DNA of 64,000 nucleotides from Halomonas halocynthiae DSM 14573. GTDB lineage: Bacteria; Pseudomonadota; Gammaproteobacteria; Pseudomonadales; Halomonadaceae. The notes below the pieces were generated by a model, which saw only the letters and a program-made list of their open reading frames with translations, was not told the DNA's origin and made no database searches. The position numbers were made by a program, and so were the translations under genes. The stretch covers positions 215,176 through 279,175 of the forward strand of contig NZ_KE384441.1 in NCBI RefSeq assembly GCF_000425725.1. Direction: 5' to 3'. This document shows positions 37,980 to 47,847 of the stretch, one piece after another; the stretch's first letter is position 1, and each line of letters opens with the position of its first letter.

Positions 37980-39186
37980 GGCTGGTTGCTCCTTCGTGTG
38001 ATGCAGGGGTTGAGACAGGGCTTGAGGCTGAAGTAGACAAAGAACGGGTGCGCATCTCTGGCGTAATAACGCTGTTGGAGCGCGGGTTTTCTGTTGCCTC
38101 GCGCCACGGTACAAAGAGGTCGATCAGCAGAATGGCAGTTAACCACAAGCCGAAAATACCGATGATGCCAAGCAGACCGTAAGAGCCGAAGTCGATGTAA
38201 TAATCGTTGAATCCAGCGGTATTGCGCGCGATGGTCTGAACATTCATCAGCACCACCCAACGGAACATCCAAGCCACATGCAGTGCCAGCAGACCGATTA
38301 CCCAGCCCATGGCTTTGCGCCGCGCGGCTGAGCGGCGCATGACAAAGGCCAGCACGGCCAGCAATACACCGGCCAAACTGCCTTCAATAGCCGTGCTGCG
38401 CCAAGCTGGACTCTCGTCGATAGACGCAAGCGCGGCAGCGACTGAGCCAGACACTGAGTTCACGCCATCCAGAAACCAGGTCAGCGCGATGAAGCCAGTG
38501 ACCACACAGGCTATCGCCATGATGGCCATCAACTGGCGGTTGGTCTCAGGGTGGCGTAGGCCGGTAACACGATTGAGTACCAGCGCCATGCCGCAGGCAC
38601 CTATCAGGCCGGTGGTAACAAACATGGGTGGCAGCCAGTTGGTGTGCCATAGGGGGCGACCTTTGAGGACAGCGACTTCAAAGCCGGTGTAGATCATGAT
38701 GCCTAGTGAGGCGACCAGTGCCGCGAGACCGATTAGCACAATGAGCGCGCGGGGAGCTTGCCAATTACCCCAGGCCAGCCAGCCGGCAATGCGTGAAAAC
38801 CAGCCATCAGCTTCGTAACTGCGCGCTTTCAGGGCCGGGCGCCAAGTCAGCCAAGCCAAGAGCACGACGGCACCCAGGTACATCGGTAGCAGGAAGCTGC
38901 CTATCGACATCCAAGACCATGGCGTTGGGTAGCCGTAGAAGTGCCAGAAACGCAGCGGCTGGTGAAGGTCAGCCAATAGTGCAACCGGTGCAACCAATGT
39001 AGTGGTTACGCAGGCCAGTAGCGCGACTCGGGCCGTAGGCATCCAGGTTTTTTTGCCAAAAATCAGGCCTGGTGCTGCCAGCCATAGCGAGCAGTACGAC
39101 AGAGCAATTAAGAAAAAATACTGAACTGCCCAAGGGTACCAGGCGATACCGTAACGCGGTACGACGACTTCAGTGATCAAACTCAT
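37972..39186 (-). CDS. ttrC: NrfD/TtrC-like membrane subunit
   Basis: A polytopic quinol-oxidising subunit, 404 residues and about nine helices, of the NrfD/TtrC family. It passes electrons to the iron-sulfur subunit TtrB. The start chosen, ATG 39186, has AAGGAG at ideal spacing and begins MSLITEVVVPRYGIAWYPW just before the first helix. A longer frame within ttrB is not needed. It overlaps the ttrB end by 17 bases and the ttrA start by 8 bases. Confidence 0.82.
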   Translation of the reverse strand: MSLITEVVVPRYGIAWYPWAVQYFFLIALSYCSLWLAAPGLIFGKKTWMPTARVALLACVTTTLVAPVALLADLHQPLRFWHFYGYPTPWSWMSIGSFLLPMYLGAVVLLAWLTWRPALKARSYEADGWFSRIAGWLAWGNWQAPRALIVLIGLAALVASLGIMIYTGFEVAVLKGRPLWHTNWLPPMFVTTGLIGACGMALVLNRVTGLRHPETNRQLMAIMAIACVVTGFIALTWFLDGVNSVSGSVAAALASIDESPAWRSTAIEGSLAGVLLAVLAFVMRRSAARRKAMGWVIGLLALHVAWMFRWVVLMNVQTIARNTAGFNDYYIDFGSYGLLGIIGIFGLWLTAILLIDLFVPWREATENPRSNSVITPEMRTRSLSTSASSPVSTPASHEGATSHG

Positions 39187-39946
39187 AACCCAGCTCCTTG
39201 TCGTTAGTGCCCAGAATGTCCCAGATACCAGGCTCGGCCTCAGGCTTGGTGGTGAAGCGTTCATCCATGCCTAAGTAAAAAACCTGCGGCAGCGTATTCA
39301 TTTCAGGTTGCAGCACCATCAGTTCATCGCGGTGCTTGTCGATCAGTCGGCTGATCTCGCTATCTGGATCGCGCATGTCGCCAATCACGCGGGCACCGCC
39401 CACACACGATTCCACGCAGGCTGGAAGCAGGCCAGCTTCTAAACGATGGGCGCAGAAAGTGCATTTGTCGGCAGTTTGGGTTTTTTCGTTGATAAAGCGT
39501 GCATCGTAAGGGCAAGCGTTAACGCAATAGGCGCAGCCTACGCAGCGGTCACTATCAACTACCACAATGCCATCTTGCCGCTGAAACGTAGCTTGCACTG
39601 GACATACCGGTACGCAGGGTGGGTTTTCGCAGTGGTTGCACAGCCGCGGCAGCATGAACGTGGCCATGTTGTCGGTGTCTTGTTGTTGCACCTCAAACTG
39701 CGATACCACCGTGCGAAAGTTACCCATTGGCACGTCGTTTTCGATATGGCATGAAACGGTGCAGGCCTGGCAGCCGATACATTGGCGCAAATCAATGAGC
39801 ATGCCATAGCGTTTACTGGGATCACCTTCACGGCGTGCTGGCTGGTCGTTGATGCCAGCACTGGCAACACTGGATAGCGGCACCAAGGCAGCACCCGCGC
39901 TCAAGCGGGCCAGCTGGCCAAGAAGGGAGCGGCGAATGTGGTCCAT
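39170..39946 (-). CDS. ttrB: tetrathionate reductase iron-sulfur subunit TtrB-like
   Basis: 258 residues with a twin-arginine-like leader (RRSLLGQLARLS), then four ferredoxin-type cysteine groups: CIGCQACTVSC, CNHCENPPCVPVC, CVGCAYCVNAC and CTFCAH...CVESC. These carry four 4Fe-4S clusters for electron transfer from TtrC to TtrA. First gene of ttrBCA. No ttrRS two-component genes lie next to it, unlike in Salmonella. An Fnr/Anr-type box lies about 97 bases upstream. Confidence 0.87.
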   Translation of the reverse strand: MDHIRRSLLGQLARLSAGAALVPLSSVASAGINDQPARREGDPSKRYGMLIDLRQCIGCQACTVSCHIENDVPMGNFRTVVSQFEVQQQDTDNMATFMLPRLCNHCENPPCVPVCPVQATFQRQDGIVVVDSDRCVGCAYCVNACPYDARFINEKTQTADKCTFCAHRLEAGLLPACVESCVGGARVIGDMRDPDSEISRLIDKHRDELMVLQPEMNTLPQVFYLGMDERFTTKPEAEPGIWDILGTNDKELGYEFDH

Positions 39947-40042
39947 AGCATCTCCGGAGCTTGCGTGACATCGGCAGATACAGAATCTGCCTGAAAAGAA
40001 ATTTTACTCAGGCTTAGGTTACGTTGTGGTTACTTTTCAGGC

Positions 40043-40056
40043 TTGATGCCTGTCAA
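40043..40056 (-). promoter_or_regulatory. Fnr/Anr-type box upstream of ttrBCA
   Basis: TTGAT-GCCT-GTCAA, one mismatch to TTGAT-N4-ATCAA and identical in both half-sites to the ccoN box. It is 97 bases upstream of the ttrB start and suggests anaerobic induction. Confidence 0.7.
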
Positions 40057-40216
40057 GAAAAACACGCCAATGTCTTAATATTCAGATAATTTTTGAGTGT
40101 TGTGTTGGCTGAAAGGAAGGCAGGTAGAAAAGTAGCTAGGAGAGTGGCAGGAAATACAGGAAATAATAGCTAAGGGCGGGTTGGGGTGGGGCAGTAGAGG
40201 ACATAACATAGACAAA

Positions 40217-40236
40217 CGCCCTGCGGGTGCAGGGCG
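40217..40236. terminator. hairpin between ttrB promoter region and periplasmic protein gene
   Basis: CGCCCTGC-GGGT-GCAGGGCG, a perfect 8-base GC-rich stem. On the minus strand it is followed by TTTGT, so it probably ends the 40267-40932 transcript. The rest of the 320-base gap (39947-40266) holds only the Fnr-type box and AT-rich sequence. Confidence 0.6.
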
Positions 40237-40266
40237 CTGTTAGAGTCTTGGCTGTGGAGGAACGGA

Positions 40267-40932
40267 TCAGTCGTTTTTTAAGGCGTTCTGCATCATTTCT
40301 TCAAAGCTCAAGCCGTCTTCTGGCAGAGTAAAAATGCTCTTGTCAGGTGTTTCATTATTGATCGAAACGATAAGAAAGCTGTCACCTTGACGAAGCATGC
40401 CCATGCCGCGTTCTTCAAGCGCTTCAGCAATAGGGTCTGGCTTGTCGAGTAATGCTTTCCGGTAGCTATGGAAAGCAGTCAGTAGTTCGCGCGCCTGAGT
40501 GTTATCACTCAACACAATGCTTTCTTCATGAGTGTTTCCGCTATTGTCTTTCCATACCAGGTCGTAAACTTCGCCTTCGATACCTGCAATGGTCTCCGTT
40601 TCGCCGGTTGCTTCCAGTTGCTCTACTGAGGCAGCATCAGTGAGGTTTTCCTGCTCTCCTGTGACTTGTTTGGCTAAGGCAGAGAGCTTGCTGATATCCA
40701 TAATGATGGTTTGGCCTTCAGCGTCAGTAATCATGTAGCCCTTATCGCCCTGCAACAGCATGTAACCTGCCTGCTGTTCAGGGAAGTCTAGGCGCATGTT
40801 GCCTTCTAACCAGCTCACACTCATGTCAACCTGGTCGTTACTTTCTGGTGATGTGGCCTGAATTACTGCTTTTCCGTCGGCAAATGCGGGCAGTGATGCA
40901 GCGATTAACAAACCACCAATCAATTTTTTCAT
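40267..40932 (-). CDS. exported protein of unknown function (DUF4412-like)
   Basis: 221 residues from the ATG at 40932. It has a clear Sec signal peptide (MKKLIGGLLIAASLPAFADG, cleavage near residue 19) followed by a beta-rich domain with SVSWLEGNMRLDFP, GYMITDAEGQTIIMDISKL and GIEGEVYDLVWKD, reminiscent of DUF4412/LolA-type lipid- or cofactor-sensing folds. The C-terminal third is charged. I cannot assign a role. A longer upstream frame exists but lacks the signal peptide at its start. Confidence 0.6.
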   Translation of the reverse strand: MKKLIGGLLIAASLPAFADGKAVIQATSPESNDQVDMSVSWLEGNMRLDFPEQQAGYMLLQGDKGYMITDAEGQTIIMDISKLSALAKQVTGEQENLTDAASVEQLEATGETETIAGIEGEVYDLVWKDNSGNTHEESIVLSDNTQARELLTAFHSYRKALLDKPDPIAEALEERGMGMLRQGDSFLIVSINNETPDKSIFTLPEDGLSFEEMMQNALKND

Positions 40933-41011
40933 GAAACATCCCTTTATGCATGCGTGCTTGACTACTTCCATAAGAGTCATGGGGGCGTGTAAGCGTGGCT
41001 GCAAGAGTCGT

Positions 41012-41290
41012 TCAGTAAGACGATGGCTCACAGTCGAGCACCAAGCGTAGCTGCTCAAGTTCGGTGAGTGATAGCAGTTCGACGCGCCCGGCGAGCAAAT
41101 GGCTGACTTTTTGCTTGGACATATCAGCTTCTTTGGCAATTTCTTTGCTGTCCATTTCTGAAACGGCAATCAGCCGTGCCAGAACGCGCATCAAGCGGGT
41201 GCGTTTTTCTAGATCCCTGACGTCAAGGTCAGGGTTGGTTCGAGGAGGGTCGGTAAGTTCTTCCGAGTATGAAGACATTGCCGTACTCAT
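41012..41290 (-). CDS. XRE-family helix-turn-helix regulator
   Basis: 92 residues. The N-terminal ~25 are hydrophilic. The rest is a five-helix Cro/C1 domain with SKEIAKEADMSKQKVSHLLAGRVELLSLTELEQL, where the recognition helix is SKQKVSHLL. GGAG precedes the ATG at 41290; a second in-frame ATG at 41278 is also possible. It is 79 bases upstream of the exported protein gene on the same strand and could regulate it. It resembles stand-alone HigA-like regulators but no toxin is adjacent. Confidence 0.75.
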   Translation of the reverse strand: MSTAMSSYSEELTDPPRTNPDLDVRDLEKRTRLMRVLARLIAVSEMDSKEIAKEADMSKQKVSHLLAGRVELLSLTELEQLRLVLDCEPSSY

Positions 41291-41607
41291 GATGCTCCTA
41301 GAGGTGTTTGAGAATATCGATAGCATGCCCCAGTTCATGGGTGGTTCGCTAGCCTTGTGATGCATGTCGCGTGACTTTTTACAGATAGCTAACAGAAAAA
41401 TGGCGCTGCGACGGCACTATGAGCGCCTTAAGCGGTAGGCATGCTATACCAATGGTGTAGATAAAATAGCTCAATAAAGGCGATCAGGCTGCGTGATTTG
41501 TGCACCATATTTAGGCAGGGCTTCGGGAAACCGCGCTGAATTCACGTTAAGCTGAACGCTTTATATCTTGTTAGCTAGAGGCTGATTCTTGGGAGTAGTT
41601 GATCATC
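41291..41607. other. intergenic region between divergent XRE and metal ABC genes
   Basis: 317 bases containing two divergent promoter regions. No convincing metalloregulator box, riboswitch or RNA gene was recognised. Confidence 0.45.
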
Positions 41608-42624
41608 ATGAGGATACGTAAAGTTCGCGGAGTCTTGGGCGTACCGTTCAAACTGGCTGCGCTGGCTTCCATGTGGTTGGGCGGCTCGTTGCTTGCGGCC
41701 GCTCAATCCGTTGCGGCGGAAGAGCCCGTACAGGTTGTTGCTACTGTTGGCATGATAGGTCAGATAGCTGAGCGTTTAGGGGGTGAGTGTGTCTCGGTGG
41801 CCACGCTGATGGGGCCAGGCGTGGACCCGCACCTGTATCGGGCTAGCGCCCGAGACGTTGCTACGTTTCAGGGGGGAGAGGTTATTCTGTATTCGGGCTA
41901 CTCGCTTGAGGGTCAGCTCGGCGATGTGCTGGGGCGCCTTGCTCAAACGCGGCCTACCGTGGCGGTGGCGGAATCTGGCATTGACGAACAGCAGCTGGTT
42001 CATGTGCAGGGCGGTGCTTATAGTGTTGACCCACACCTGTGGATGGATGTTTCTCTGTGGTCGCACACCTTGCCGGTGATGGCTGCCACGTTGAGTGAAG
42101 CACGCCCCGAGTGCGCGGCGGATATTGCTGACAACACTGAGCGTTATGCGGCTGAAATGGCGGCGTTGCACGAATGGATTAAGCGCAGCATTGCGACAAT
42201 TCCTGAGCCGCAGCGCGTTTTAGTAACGGCGCATGATGCGTTCAATTACTACGGCCGCGCTTACGGTATCGAAGTGGCGGGTATTCAAGGGGTCAGCACT
42301 GAAACGGAAACCGGCGTGGCGGACATCCGCCTCATGACTGATGTCGTGGTGGAGCGTGGTGTGCCAGCGGTATTTGTTGAAAGCACGATTAACCCGCGAA
42401 CCGTGCAAGCAGTGATTGCAGCGGCGGAGCGACGAGGTCAGCCGGTGAGTATTGGTGGTCAGCTGTATTCGGATGCGATGGGTGAAAATGGTACGGCTGA
42501 CGGGACGTATTTAGGCATGCTGTACACCAACACTCGGCATATCGTAGAGGCGCTTGGCGGTGAGTTGTTACCGTTGCCGGATAGGCTGGGCGATTGGGCA
42601 GCGCGGTGGCAGGTTGAGAGCTAG
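41608..42624 (+). CDS. manganese/iron-type ABC transporter substrate-binding protein
   Basis: A periplasmic cluster A-I (ZnuA/PsaA/MntA) metal-binding protein, 338 residues. A signal peptide of about 36 residues ends in AAAQSVAAEE. Metal ligands expected for Mn/Fe-type proteins are visible: His in GVDPHLYR, His in SVDPHLWMD, Glu in VFVESTI and Asp in LYSDAMG. There is no His-rich loop of the ZnuA kind, so Mn2+ or Fe2+ is more likely than Zn2+. The ATG at 41608 was chosen; a TTG nine bases earlier is closer to GGGAG. First gene of a four-gene operon. Confidence 0.88.
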   Translation: MRIRKVRGVLGVPFKLAALASMWLGGSLLAAAQSVAAEEPVQVVATVGMIGQIAERLGGECVSVATLMGPGVDPHLYRASARDVATFQGGEVILYSGYSLEGQLGDVLGRLAQTRPTVAVAESGIDEQQLVHVQGGAYSVDPHLWMDVSLWSHTLPVMAATLSEARPECAADIADNTERYAAEMAALHEWIKRSIATIPEPQRVLVTAHDAFNYYGRAYGIEVAGIQGVSTETETGVADIRLMTDVVVERGVPAVFVESTINPRTVQAVIAAAERRGQPVSIGGQLYSDAMGENGTADGTYLGMLYTNTRHIVEALGGELLPLPDRLGDWAARWQVES

Positions 42625-42664
42625 GTGCTGACCATATTTGATGACGACAAGAAGGTAGTATTCC

Positions 42665-43456
42665 ATGACGATGCCGCTCCACGAGCCGTATCTCGCCTTG
42701 CACGTTGAGGATCTTACGGTCAGTTATCACAGTAAGCCGGTGCTGTGGGATATCGATTTTGATGTGCCGCCCGGCGTAATGGCCGCCATTGTTGGCCCTA
42801 ATGGGGCCGGAAAAAGTACTTTGATTAAGAGTGTACTGGGGCTGGTGCCTTCAATGGCGGGCCATGTCACGCTGTTTGGTCGGCCCTACCAGCAGCATCG
42901 CCGCCGCGTGGGGTATGTACCTCAGCGTTCTAGCGTGGACTGGGACTTCCCGACCACTGCCCTGGATGTGGTTACCATGGGGCTATATGGGCGGCTGGGC
43001 TGGTTACGTCGGCCAGGGCGACGCGAGCGTAATGAGGCCATGGCGGCGCTGGAAATGGTCGGTATGGCGCATCTCAGCAAGCGTCAAATCAGCGAACTAT
43101 CGGGCGGGCAGCAGCAGCGTGTTTTTCTGGCTAGGGCGTTGGTACAGCAAGCCGATGTGTATTTTCTTGACGAGCCCATGGCTGGTGTTGATGCGACGAC
43201 CGAGCGCGCGATTGTCGATATTTTGCGCCGTCTGCGTGATGACGGGAAAACCGTGATCGTGGTCCATCATGACTTGCAAACGGTGCGCAGCTATTTCGAT
43301 TGGCTGCTAATTCTCAACGTGCGAGTTATTGCTCAAGGGCCGGTCTCTCAGGTGTATACCGCGGAAAACCTGCGCCGTGCCTATGGTGGGCAAATTGCCT
43401 TGCTCGATGAAGCCAGTTTTCTGGCAGATGCCGCCGATAAGACATCCGAAACATGA
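42665..43456 (+). CDS. metal ABC transporter ATP-binding protein
   Basis: 263 residues: Walker [10 protein letters not shown], signature LSGGQQQRV, Walker [13 protein letters not shown] and H-loop VVHHDL. This is the ATPase of the metal-uptake system encoded by the flanking genes (MntB/SitB/TroB group). It overlaps the first permease gene by four bases. Confidence 0.94.
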   Translation: MTMPLHEPYLALHVEDLTVSYHSKPVLWDIDFDVPPGVMAAIVGPNGAGKSTLIKSVLGLVPSMAGHVTLFGRPYQQHRRRVGYVPQRSSVDWDFPTTALDVVTMGLYGRLGWLRRPGRRERNEAMAALEMVGMAHLSKRQISELSGGQQQRVFLARALVQQADVYFLDEPMAGVDATTERAIVDILRRLRDDGKTVIVVHHDLQTVRSYFDWLLILNVRVIAQGPVSQVYTAENLRRAYGGQIALLDEASFLADAADKTSET

Positions 43457-44604
43457 TGGCTGATATGACAGCGCTACTGACGGACTACACGCTGCAAAGT
43501 GTGATCATCGGCGCGGTACTGCTGGGCTTGGTGAGCGGGGTGTTGGGGTGTTTTGCCGTGCTGCGCCACCAAGGGTTGTTGGGCGACACCATGTCTCACG
43601 CTGCGCTGCCGGGTGTGTGCCTGGGCTTTCTCATCGCTGGCACCCGAGACATTGGCATTATCATGGCAGGAGCGCTATTCACCGGCACGTTGGCCGCGTT
43701 GGTGATTCTATTGTTAACGCGCATGAGCCGCCTCAAAACAGATGCGGCTTTGGGCATTGTTCTGAGCATTTTCTTCGCGTTTGGTGTCGTGCTGTTAACC
43801 TATATCCAAGGGCAGAATAATGCCGCCCAGGGCGGCCTTGATGCATTTTTGTTTGGCCAGGCGGCGGCGATTCTGCGCTCAGACTTGTGGCTGATGGGCG
43901 GCATCACTGCCGTGGCTCTTGGGCTGGTTGCTATGTTGTGGAAAGCATTCAAGCTGGTCAGTTTTGATCCGGAATTTGCAGCATCGCTGGGCTTCCCCGT
44001 GCTGGTGTTGGATGGTGTGCTGACAGTCATGATTGCTCTGGCGGTGGTTGTCGGGCTTCAGATGGTTGGCGTGGTGTTGATGGCGGCCATGGTGATTGCA
44101 CCGGCAGTGGCCGCCCGTCAGTGGACTAGCCGCCTGGAAACTATGGTGGTGCTGTCAGCGGTTATTGGCATGTTTGGCGGCGTAAGTGGCGCGGTACTCA
44201 GCGCCTTGAAACCAGGGCTGGCCACCGGGCCTTTGATCATTCTCAGTGTCTCGGCGGTGGTCGTCGTATCACTCGCGCTGGCACCGCGTCGAGGTATGCT
44301 TTGGGAAGCTGTTAGTTTATGGCGCGGTCGTCGTCGGCTGCGTTATCAGCATGTGCTGACCACGCTGTATCGGCTGGCGGTGCATCATGCCGACCCTGAC
44401 TACTCCTCGGAGCAAGGCATGTTAGATACCTATCATGGGTTGGGCACGCGCAGCGCGCTGCGTAAGTTGCAGGCTAAAGGCCAGGTAGAGTGGCGTGCGG
44501 TGGCTACCGGTGAGCCGGGACCTTCTCATCGCTGGGTGTTAACGCCAGCGGGCATTCGCGAGGCCGAGCGTATTCTTGATGCGCTGGGGCAGGAGGAACG
44601 CTGA
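43453..44604 (+). CDS. metal ABC transporter permease with C-terminal winged-helix-like domain (1)
   Basis: 383 residues. About residues 1-285 are an ABC-3 family permease with nine helices ([42 protein letters not shown]). The remaining ~95 residues are soluble: [16 protein letters not shown], a helix-turn-helix-like [17 protein letters not shown] and a wing ending [18 protein letters not shown], like the winged helix of MntR/DtxR-type or MarR-type proteins. Ordinary permeases of this family are about 280-300 residues, so the tail is an addition. Adjacent TroC-like proteins elsewhere carry similar tails. Confidence 0.85.
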   Translation: MMADMTALLTDYTLQSVIIGAVLLGLVSGVLGCFAVLRHQGLLGDTMSHAALPGVCLGFLIAGTRDIGIIMAGALFTGTLAALVILLLTRMSRLKTDAALGIVLSIFFAFGVVLLTYIQGQNNAAQGGLDAFLFGQAAAILRSDLWLMGGITAVALGLVAMLWKAFKLVSFDPEFAASLGFPVLVLDGVLTVMIALAVVVGLQMVGVVLMAAMVIAPAVAARQWTSRLETMVVLSAVIGMFGGVSGAVLSALKPGLATGPLIILSVSAVVVVSLALAPRRGMLWEAVSLWRGRRRLRYQHVLTTLYRLAVHHADPDYSSEQGMLDTYHGLGTRSALRKLQAKGQVEWRAVATGEPGPSHRWVLTPAGIREAERILDALGQEER

Positions 44605-45731
44605 TGCTGGCTGATCTATTTAACAATCCTGCGCTGATGATCATGCTGGTCGGTGCCTTGGTGGGTACTGCCTCAAGCCTTGTGGGTACTTTGCTGGTAC
44701 TTCGTGGGACTAGCATGCTGTCAGACGCTATCGGCCACTCCATTGTATTTGGCATTGTTGTGGTATGGCTGCTGACCCAGCAGCAGAGTGGCCCAGTGCA
44801 GATTCTTGGAGCTGCGTTGACCGGTGTGTTGACGGTATTTCTTACTGAACTGCTGGTCAGCACGCGTCGAGTTAAGAAAGACGCCGCCATCGGGCTGGTA
44901 TTTCCGGTGCTGTTCTCGTTGGGCGTGTTACTGCTCAACTTGTATGCCCGGGACGTGCATATCGACACCCACACAGTACTGCTGGGCGAGATCGGTTTCG
45001 TGTGGCTTGACACCGTCTCCCTGGGTGACTATCGCGTACCGCAGTCGTTGATAACGATGGGTGCGATGACGTTACTTAATCTTGCCTTTATCACGCTGTT
45101 TTACAAAGAACTCAAGCTGGCTACCTTTGACGAGGCGCTGGCCAAGGCATTGGGGTTGGCGCCTGGCGTATTGTTCTACGCCTTGCTGCTGCTGACCAGT
45201 GGCACCGCCGTAGCAGCTTTCGATGCTGTCGGTGCGGTATTGTTTGTGGCGTTCGTTATCGTACCGCCGTCCACGGCTTACTTATTGACTGACCGGCTAT
45301 GGCTAATCTTTGTGCTTGGTGCCTTGGTATCCATTATTTCCAGCGTCACCGGCTACTACCTGGCGGTGGCCTGGAACGTCTCTATTGGTGGAATGATGGC
45401 GGTAATGACCGGTGTGCTTCTGACACTGGCATTCTTGCTGGGGCCGCGTTACGGGCTGTTTGCCCAGTGGTTGAGACGCCGTCGTCAGCGCCGACTTAAC
45501 GAAGTACGCACCCTGGCGGTGCACCTTTATAATCACGAAGATGAGCCGCGCCAGGCCATGGAAAACGTCACCCATGCGCTGCGTGAGCACTTATTGTGGG
45601 ATACCGCCCGAGCACGCCGTGTCGTAGCGCGTAGCTGCCGTAATCGGCTGATACTGTGTCATGGCGACGTGCTTGAGCTGACAGAAAGTGGCCGCGAACT
45701 GGCGCGTGAGATTCTTGAGCCGACCCGCTAA
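44604..45731 (+). CDS. metal ABC transporter permease with C-terminal winged-helix-like domain (2)
   Basis: 375 residues, paralogous to the preceding permease: ABC-3 helices (VGTLLVLRGTSMLSDAIGHSIVFG, GAVLFVAFVIVPPSTAYLL) and a soluble tail of about 80 residues with ARRVVARSCRNRLILCHGDVLELTESGRELAREIL. The two permeases probably form a heterodimer, as in MntCD/TroCD systems. The start shares a base with the previous stop. The gene converges on the VOC gene with a four-base gap. Confidence 0.85.
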   Translation: MLADLFNNPALMIMLVGALVGTASSLVGTLLVLRGTSMLSDAIGHSIVFGIVVVWLLTQQQSGPVQILGAALTGVLTVFLTELLVSTRRVKKDAAIGLVFPVLFSLGVLLLNLYARDVHIDTHTVLLGEIGFVWLDTVSLGDYRVPQSLITMGAMTLLNLAFITLFYKELKLATFDEALAKALGLAPGVLFYALLLLTSGTAVAAFDAVGAVLFVAFVIVPPSTAYLLTDRLWLIFVLGALVSIISSVTGYYLAVAWNVSIGGMMAVMTGVLLTLAFLLGPRYGLFAQWLRRRRQRRLNEVRTLAVHLYNHEDEPRQAMENVTHALREHLLWDTARARRVVARSCRNRLILCHGDVLELTESGRELAREILEPTR

Positions 45732-45735
45732 CGGA

Positions 45736-46179
45736 TTATTTGCGAAACAACTGGTTTTCGCGGTCTTTGAACGCCTTGAATTCCAGAGCGTTGCCGGACG
45801 GGTCTTTGAAAAACATGGTGGCTTGTTCGCCGGGCTCACCTTTAAAGCGGATGTAGGGTTCGATTTCGAAGGCTATACCATGCGCCTTAAGCTTGTCGGC
45901 GAGTGCTTGCCAGGCCTCCATTTCCAGCACCACGCCGAAATGCGGCACCGGCACACCGTGGCCGTCGACGGGGTTCTTATGAGCTGCGCTTGCTGCAGCG
46001 TCGCCGGTATTCAGCGCAGGGTTTAGGTGGCAGACAAACTGATGGCCATACAGGTCAAAATCGACCCAGGCCTGTGAGCTACGACCTTCTGGGCAGCCGA
46101 GAAATTCGCCATAAAAACGGCGCGCCTCATCAATATCGCGAACCTGAATAGCAAGGTGGAACGGATCCGTGACGGCCAT
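45736..46179 (-). CDS. VOC-family (glyoxalase/dioxygenase-like) protein
   Basis: 147 residues from the ATG at 46179, which follows GGAG. Vicinal oxygen chelate fold with metal ligands in [17 protein letters not shown] (His near residue 9), a central [10 protein letters not shown] (His) and [15 protein letters not shown] (Glu). The substrate is unknown; such proteins include glyoxalases and ring-cleavage dioxygenases. Monocistronic. Confidence 0.85.
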   Translation of the reverse strand: MAVTDPFHLAIQVRDIDEARRFYGEFLGCPEGRSSQAWVDFDLYGHQFVCHLNPALNTGDAAASAAHKNPVDGHGVPVPHFGVVLEMEAWQALADKLKAHGIAFEIEPYIRFKGEPGEQATMFFKDPSGNALEFKAFKDRENQLFRK

Positions 46180-46547
46180 TGCTGAGCTCTCCAAAAAGAA
46201 AAATGAATTAACGGGGTGGGGAATTGTTTGCTGCGTCTTGCTAGACGTCAAGATTCTTTACTAAATTGCCCGTAACGCCTTGTCCAATCGGGCGGTGATG
46301 GCGATATAAGAACGCACTCACACCGCTGGCACCTTGCACGCTAATTAACGTCGTATACAACTGTGCTGCTGTAACTCTGCCGCCACAGCAATGCTGCGAC
46401 AAACACGGCAGGTGAAACACCGCCGGTGATTATTAATCTTTCGCATTGGGAAGACGATTACCGCTAGCCTCACACAGTAGCTTTCGGTATCATACCGCTC
46501 GCGCTGTGCAACGCAGTGCGCTCGGCTGTTATCACGCTGATAAGTAA
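46180..46547. other. intergenic region before the tRNA integration site
   Basis: 368 bases. It holds the VOC gene leader and the promoter region of the CAT-anticodon tRNA. No reading frame with a ribosome binding site, terminator or repeat was recognised. Confidence 0.45.
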
Positions 46548-46624
<77 letters not shown>

Positions 46625-46721
46625 TGAAAATCAGTTACTTAAGAATTCTCTTTGGTGAGTCCCATAGTCCAAGGGTACAGTTTCGGTACAGTGCCGATCC
46701 TTCAGCCCCCTGGAGACTCTC

Positions 46722-47780
46722 ATGGCCACCATCGTCAAGACCCCCGCCGGTAGCTGGAAGGCCGTCATCCGCAAGACCGGCTGGCCCACCACCGCCAAGA
46801 CCTTCCGCACCAAGCGAGACGCCCAGGATTGGGCACGCCGCACCGAAGATGAAATGGTGCGTGGCGTCTATATCCAGCGCAGCGCCTCGGAGCGCATGAC
46901 GCTCGAAGCAGCCCTCAAGCGCTACCTCGCGGACGTTACCCCTACCAAGAAGCTCAGCACCCAAAAGAGCGAACGCCACAAGGCCAACACGCTGATTGAG
47001 CACCTGGGCAAGTACTCCCTCGCGGCCCTGACGCCGGAACTGATCGCCAACTACCGCGACACGCGGCTTAACAGCATTGGCCATCGGGGCCAACCGATCA
47101 GCGCCAATACCGTGCGCCTGGAACTCGCCTTGCTCGGCCATCTCTACACCGTGGCCATCCAGGAATGGGGCCTCGGCCTGACCTACAACCCGGTCCAGAA
47201 CATTCGCAAGCCCAGCCCCGGGGAGGGGCGTGACCGGCGCCTGAGCCCCGACGAGGAGAAGCGCCTGTTCGCCGTGCTCCGGCAGCACAGCAACCTGATG
47301 CTGGCCTGGATCGCCAGAATCGCTCTGGAGACGGGCATGCGCTCCTCGGAGATCCTGACCCTCACTTGCTCCCAGGTTGACGTAAAACGCCGCGTGGTGC
47401 GTCTCACCGACACCAAAAACAACGAAGCCCGCCTGGTACCGCTGACCCAGGCCGCCACAGAGGTGTTCAAGCAGGCGCTGAACAACCCAGTACGACCGTT
47501 CGACTGCGAGCTGGTGTTCTTCGGTGAGCCTGGCAGGGATGGAAAGCGCGGCCCCTATGCGTACACCAAGCTCTGGAACCAGGCAAAGAAGCAAGCTCGA
47601 CTGGATGACTTCCGCTTCCACGACCTACGTCATGAAGCCGTCAGCCGGCTGGTGGAGGCGGGGCTATCCGATCAGGAGGTCGCCGCGATCAGTGGGCACA
47701 AATCCATGCAGATGCTCCGGCGGTATACGCATCTTAGAGCAGAAGACTTAGTGGCAAAACTAGATCGTATACCTAGGTGA
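46722..47780 (+). CDS. int: tyrosine-type site-specific integrase
   Basis: 352 residues: an N-terminal arm-binding-like domain (about 1-55), a core-binding domain (60-160) and the catalytic domain with Arg207 (GMRSSE), His300 and Arg303 (HDLRH), His326 (GHKSM) and nucleophile Tyr335 (RRYTH). It presumably integrates and excises the element at the tRNA. GC content is clearly higher than in the next gene, so the element is a mosaic. GGAGACTCTC precedes the ATG. Confidence 0.95.
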   Translation: MATIVKTPAGSWKAVIRKTGWPTTAKTFRTKRDAQDWARRTEDEMVRGVYIQRSASERMTLEAALKRYLADVTPTKKLSTQKSERHKANTLIEHLGKYSLAALTPELIANYRDTRLNSIGHRGQPISANTVRLELALLGHLYTVAIQEWGLGLTYNPVQNIRKPSPGEGRDRRLSPDEEKRLFAVLRQHSNLMLAWIARIALETGMRSSEILTLTCSQVDVKRRVVRLTDTKNNEARLVPLTQAATEVFKQALNNPVRPFDCELVFFGEPGRDGKRGPYAYTKLWNQAKKQARLDDFRFHDLRHEAVSRLVEAGLSDQEVAAISGHKSMQMLRRYTHLRAEDLVAKLDRIPR

Positions 47781-47847
47781 AAGTTCATGGTGTCAATAGA
47801 AGTTGCGGTTGATTAAATCGATTTTAACAACCTAGGGAGGGGTTGAA

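Noticed and set aside
46635-47621. A long open frame on the minus strand across the integrase gene.
   Set aside because: It is a shadow of the GC-rich integrase, which has the full catalytic set of residues. The antisense product is low-complexity (G, A, L, V rich) with no family pattern.
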